The translations under genes were made by a program, and so were the position numbers. The notes below the pieces were generated by a model. The model was not told the origin of the DNA. It saw only the letters and a program-made list of their open reading frames with translations, and did not search any database. Positions 24,333-25,913 of a DNA stretch of 25,913 nucleotides are shown piece by piece. Position 1 is the first letter of the stretch, and the number at the start of each line of letters is the position of its first letter. Source of the DNA: JBQCEE01 sp051960575 (GTDB lineage: Bacteria > Actinomycetota > Actinomycetes > Mycobacteriales > Jatrophihabitantaceae); contig NZ_JBQCEE010000161.1 in assembly GCF_051960575.1 (NCBI RefSeq), positions 1 to 25,913 of the forward strand, read 5' to 3'.

Positions 24333-24730
24333 GGCGACCCGTCGTCGCCGAAGCTGCGCAGCACGTCGCGTTCCTCGTCGGTGAGGCGGCGCGGCCGGTC
24401 GTTGGCGAAGTCGTAGGTGACACAGAGGGTGAGCGCGCGGGCGGCGATCACACCGCCGTCCTTCACCTCGTACCGCACCGTGAAGCCGGCGCCGCGGATC
24501 CGCTCGATCCACGCCTCGACCCGCAGCGGCTCGGGGTGGTAGACGACCGGACGCAGGTAGTCGATCTCGTGGCGGGCGATGATCGTGCCGCCCTCGAAGC
24601 CGGTGTGCCGGTCGAAGAACATCGCGACGCGGGCCTGCTCGAGGTAGGCGAGGTAGGCGCTGTTGTTGACGTGCCGGTAGGCGTCCATGTCGGACCACCG
24701 CATGGGCACCTCGTGCACGAACCGGCTCAC
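24329..24730 (-). CDS. Acyl-CoA thioesterase (hotdog fold, 4HBT)
   Basis: 133 residues with the 4HBT thioesterase pattern: RWSDMDAYRHVNNSAYLAYLEQAR, where the aspartate in DMDAYRHVNN is the usual catalytic residue; then EIDYLRPVVYHPEPLRVEAWI and a central strand FTVRYEVKDG. It hydrolyses acyl-CoA thioesters; chain specificity is unknown. The GTG at 24730 begins the conserved region; the frame extends to 24889 but that part overlaps the pip stop and does not look like protein. Coupled by a 4-bp overlap to the hypothetical gene downstream. Similar to Rv2475c. Confidence 0.9.
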   Translation of the reverse strand: MSRFVHEVPMRWSDMDAYRHVNNSAYLAYLEQARVAMFFDRHTGFEGGTIIARHEIDYLRPVVYHPEPLRVEAWIERIRGAGFTVRYEVKDGGVIAARALTLCVTYDFANDRPRRLTDEERDVLRSFGDDGSP

Positions 24731-24848
24731 GCGGGTGATCGTCCCACCTCCGCCGGCCGTCGACGGAGGCCGACCGGCCCGGTGTGGGCTGTGTGGCGCC
24801 GCCCGGAGCCCAGTCGGACCAGCCGGTGTCAGTAGGTCGACGCCGGGG

Positions 24849-25802
24849 TCAGCCCCGGAAGCGGCGCATCGCGGCGGCGATGGCCTCATGCATCCCCGGT
24901 CCGGTCGCGTGGCCGGCGCCGTCGATTACCTGCAGCTCCGCGTCCGGCCAGGCCTGCGCGAGCGCCCAGGCAGTGGCCAGTGGTGCGGTGAGGTCGAGGC
25001 GGCCGTGGACGAGCACGGCAGGGATGCCGGTGAGCCGGCCGGCACCGGCGAGCAGCGAGCCGTCGGGCAGGAAGCCGTGCCGCGAGAAGTAGTGGGCGCA
25101 GAGCCGGGCGAAGGCCAGCGCTGCGCGTGGCTCGCGCGGTCGCGGGCGCCGGTCGGCGTCGAGCGCGACGACGGCGTCCTCCCAGGTGCACCAGGCGTGC
25201 GCGGCGGCCTGCCGCACGGCCGGGTCGGCGTCATCAAGCAGCCGGTCGTAGGCGCGGGCCAGGTCGGTGCCGGACGCGTCCGGCCCGGCGCCGACGTGCG
25301 CGCGGAACGCCGCCCACTCGGCGGGGAAGAAGCGGCCGAGCCCGCCGTAGAGCCAGTCGATCTCGGCCGGCGTGGTGTTGGTGATCGCGACGAGCACCAT
25401 CGCGGTGACCCGCTCGGGGAACCGTTCGGCGTAGGCGAGCGCGAGGGTCACGCCCCACGAGCCACCCCAGACCAGCCACCGCTCGATGCCGAGGTGCTCG
25501 CGCAGCGCCTCGATGTCGGCGACGAGGTGGTCGGTGGTGTTGGCGTCGAGCGCGGTGTCGTGGTCGGCGACGTGCGGTCGACTGCGCCCGCACCCGCGCT
25601 GGTCGAACAGCACGCCGCGGTACCCGTCCGGCGTGAACAGCCGCCGCTGGTTCACCGAGCAGCCGCTGCCTGGGCCGCCGTGCAGGAACACCGCCGGCGG
25701 CCCCGCGGGGTCGCCGACCGTCTCCCAGTAGACCTGGTGCCCGTCGCCGACGTCGAGCAGCCCGGACGCGTCCGGCTCGCCGACCGGCAGCGGCCCGGCC
25801 AC
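24849..25802 (-). CDS. pip: Proline iminopeptidase (S33 alpha/beta hydrolase)
   Basis: 317 residues, typical length. Oxyanion motif HGGPGSG at 41-47, then LFDQRGCGRSRPH; nucleophile S115 in GGSWG; acid D270 in HGRLDL; base H298 in GAGHA. The cap region has CTWEDAV, usual in prolyl aminopeptidases. It releases N-terminal proline from peptides in the cytoplasm, which complements PepN. The GTG at 25802 begins one base after the ettA stop, suggesting coupling. A small hairpin CCGGGG/CCCCGG (24843-24858) carries the stop codon in its loop. In M. tuberculosis this slot holds gdh, so this gene is a local difference. Confidence 0.93.
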   Translation of the reverse strand: MAGPLPVGEPDASGLLDVGDGHQVYWETVGDPAGPPAVFLHGGPGSGCSVNQRRLFTPDGYRGVLFDQRGCGRSRPHVADHDTALDANTTDHLVADIEALREHLGIERWLVWGGSWGVTLALAYAERFPERVTAMVLVAITNTTPAEIDWLYGGLGRFFPAEWAAFRAHVGAGPDASGTDLARAYDRLLDDADPAVRQAAAHAWCTWEDAVVALDADRRPRPREPRAALAFARLCAHYFSRHGFLPDGSLLAGAGRLTGIPAVLVHGRLDLTAPLATAWALAQAWPDAELQVIDGAGHATGPGMHEAIAAAMRRFRG

Positions 25803-25803
25803 G

Positions 25804-25913
25804 TCAGTCGCGGGTCAGCTTGCGGTGCGTGACCGCGTGCGGCCGCGGGGGGGCGGCGCCGCGCCCCGCCCTATTTTTTTTATCGGTTGTATGCAAGATT
25901 GACCCCAAACAAA
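25804..25913 (-). CDS. ettA: 3' end of ettA (ABC-F translational throttle ATPase), partial
   Basis: Read on the minus strand, the last codons before the TGA at 25804-25806 give RPHAVTHRKLTRD, very like the EttA C-terminus of actinobacteria, which I recall as RPHRVTYRKLTR. EttA is an ABC-F protein that gates ribosomes according to energy state. Only about 36 codons are in the window and the frame stays open to its edge. The upstream codons (about 25846-25872) are Gly/Ala/Pro-rich and the last ~40 bases are strikingly AT-rich, so that part may be poor sequence. In M. tuberculosis, ettA (Rv2477c) lies near Rv2474c-Rv2475c, supporting the call. Confidence 0.6.
   Translation of the reverse strand, partial: CLGSILHTTDKKNRAGRGAAPPRPHAVTHRKLTRD

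Overview
The window is a very GC-rich bacterial chromosome segment. Its gene content points to a mycothiol-making actinomycete: a MshC-like ligase, an Rv2466c-type thioredoxin-fold protein, the group II truncated hemoglobin GlbO, DUF5130 and a CtaG-like membrane protein. I would guess the Micrococcales, but nothing here fixes the genus.

The left part, about 1-5730, is accessory DNA. It is sparsely coding, visibly less GC-extreme in places, and contains three different short tandem-repeat arrays, one of which looks like the multi-repeat end of an IS21-type element. It also carries a UPF0158 protein and a conserved hypothetical gene. It ends in a small integrative-element module on the plus strand: zinc-finger protein, 71-residue protein, MerR/AlpA-like HTH protein (probable excisionase), an unknown 152-residue protein translationally coupled to it, then a complete tyrosine recombinase. 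The recombinase lies next to the 3' end of a tRNA-Gly(UCC) gene, the classic arrangement for an element integrated into a tRNA. I found no replication, conjugation or structural phage gene; the rest of the element, if it exists, lies left of the window.

The right part, 5734-25913, is densely packed core chromosome. It starts with tRNA-Gly, a GNAT acetyltransferase, a MshC-like ligase and a small partner gene, a large secreted penicillin-acylase-type hydrolase, and a CtaG-like membrane protein. A tight minus-strand operon follows: PrxQ-type peroxiredoxin, Rv2466c-like protein, DUF952 protein. Then come pepN, a membrane-anchored lytic transglycosylase, a DUF5130/small membrane protein pair, an HNH protein, MscS, a pyridine-nucleotide disulfide oxidoreductase divergent from glbO, a GH13 glucosidase, a conserved hypothetical/thioesterase pair, a prolyl aminopeptidase, and finally what appears to be the 3' end of ettA. 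From memory, the order DsbA-like / pepN / DUF5130 / HNH / glbO / glucosidase / hypothetical / thioesterase / ettA follows the M. tuberculosis Rv2466c-Rv2477c neighbourhood, with local insertions (transglycosylase, MscS, oxidoreductase, aminopeptidase).

Thiol and redox chemistry is a recurring theme (mycothiol ligase, peroxiredoxin, Rv2466c-like protein, flavin disulfide oxidoreductase, hemoglobin); cell-envelope work is the other (transglycosylase, MscS, acylase). Several of the redox proteins have changed active-site motifs. The non-coding DNA holds distinctive structure: an 11-bp repeat array in direct and inverted orientation before the transglycosylase gene, a paired GTAAC site, and strong hairpins at convergent gene ends. 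I did not find a clear-cut new defence or biosynthetic system; the best unknowns are the integrative-element genes and the repeat arrays.
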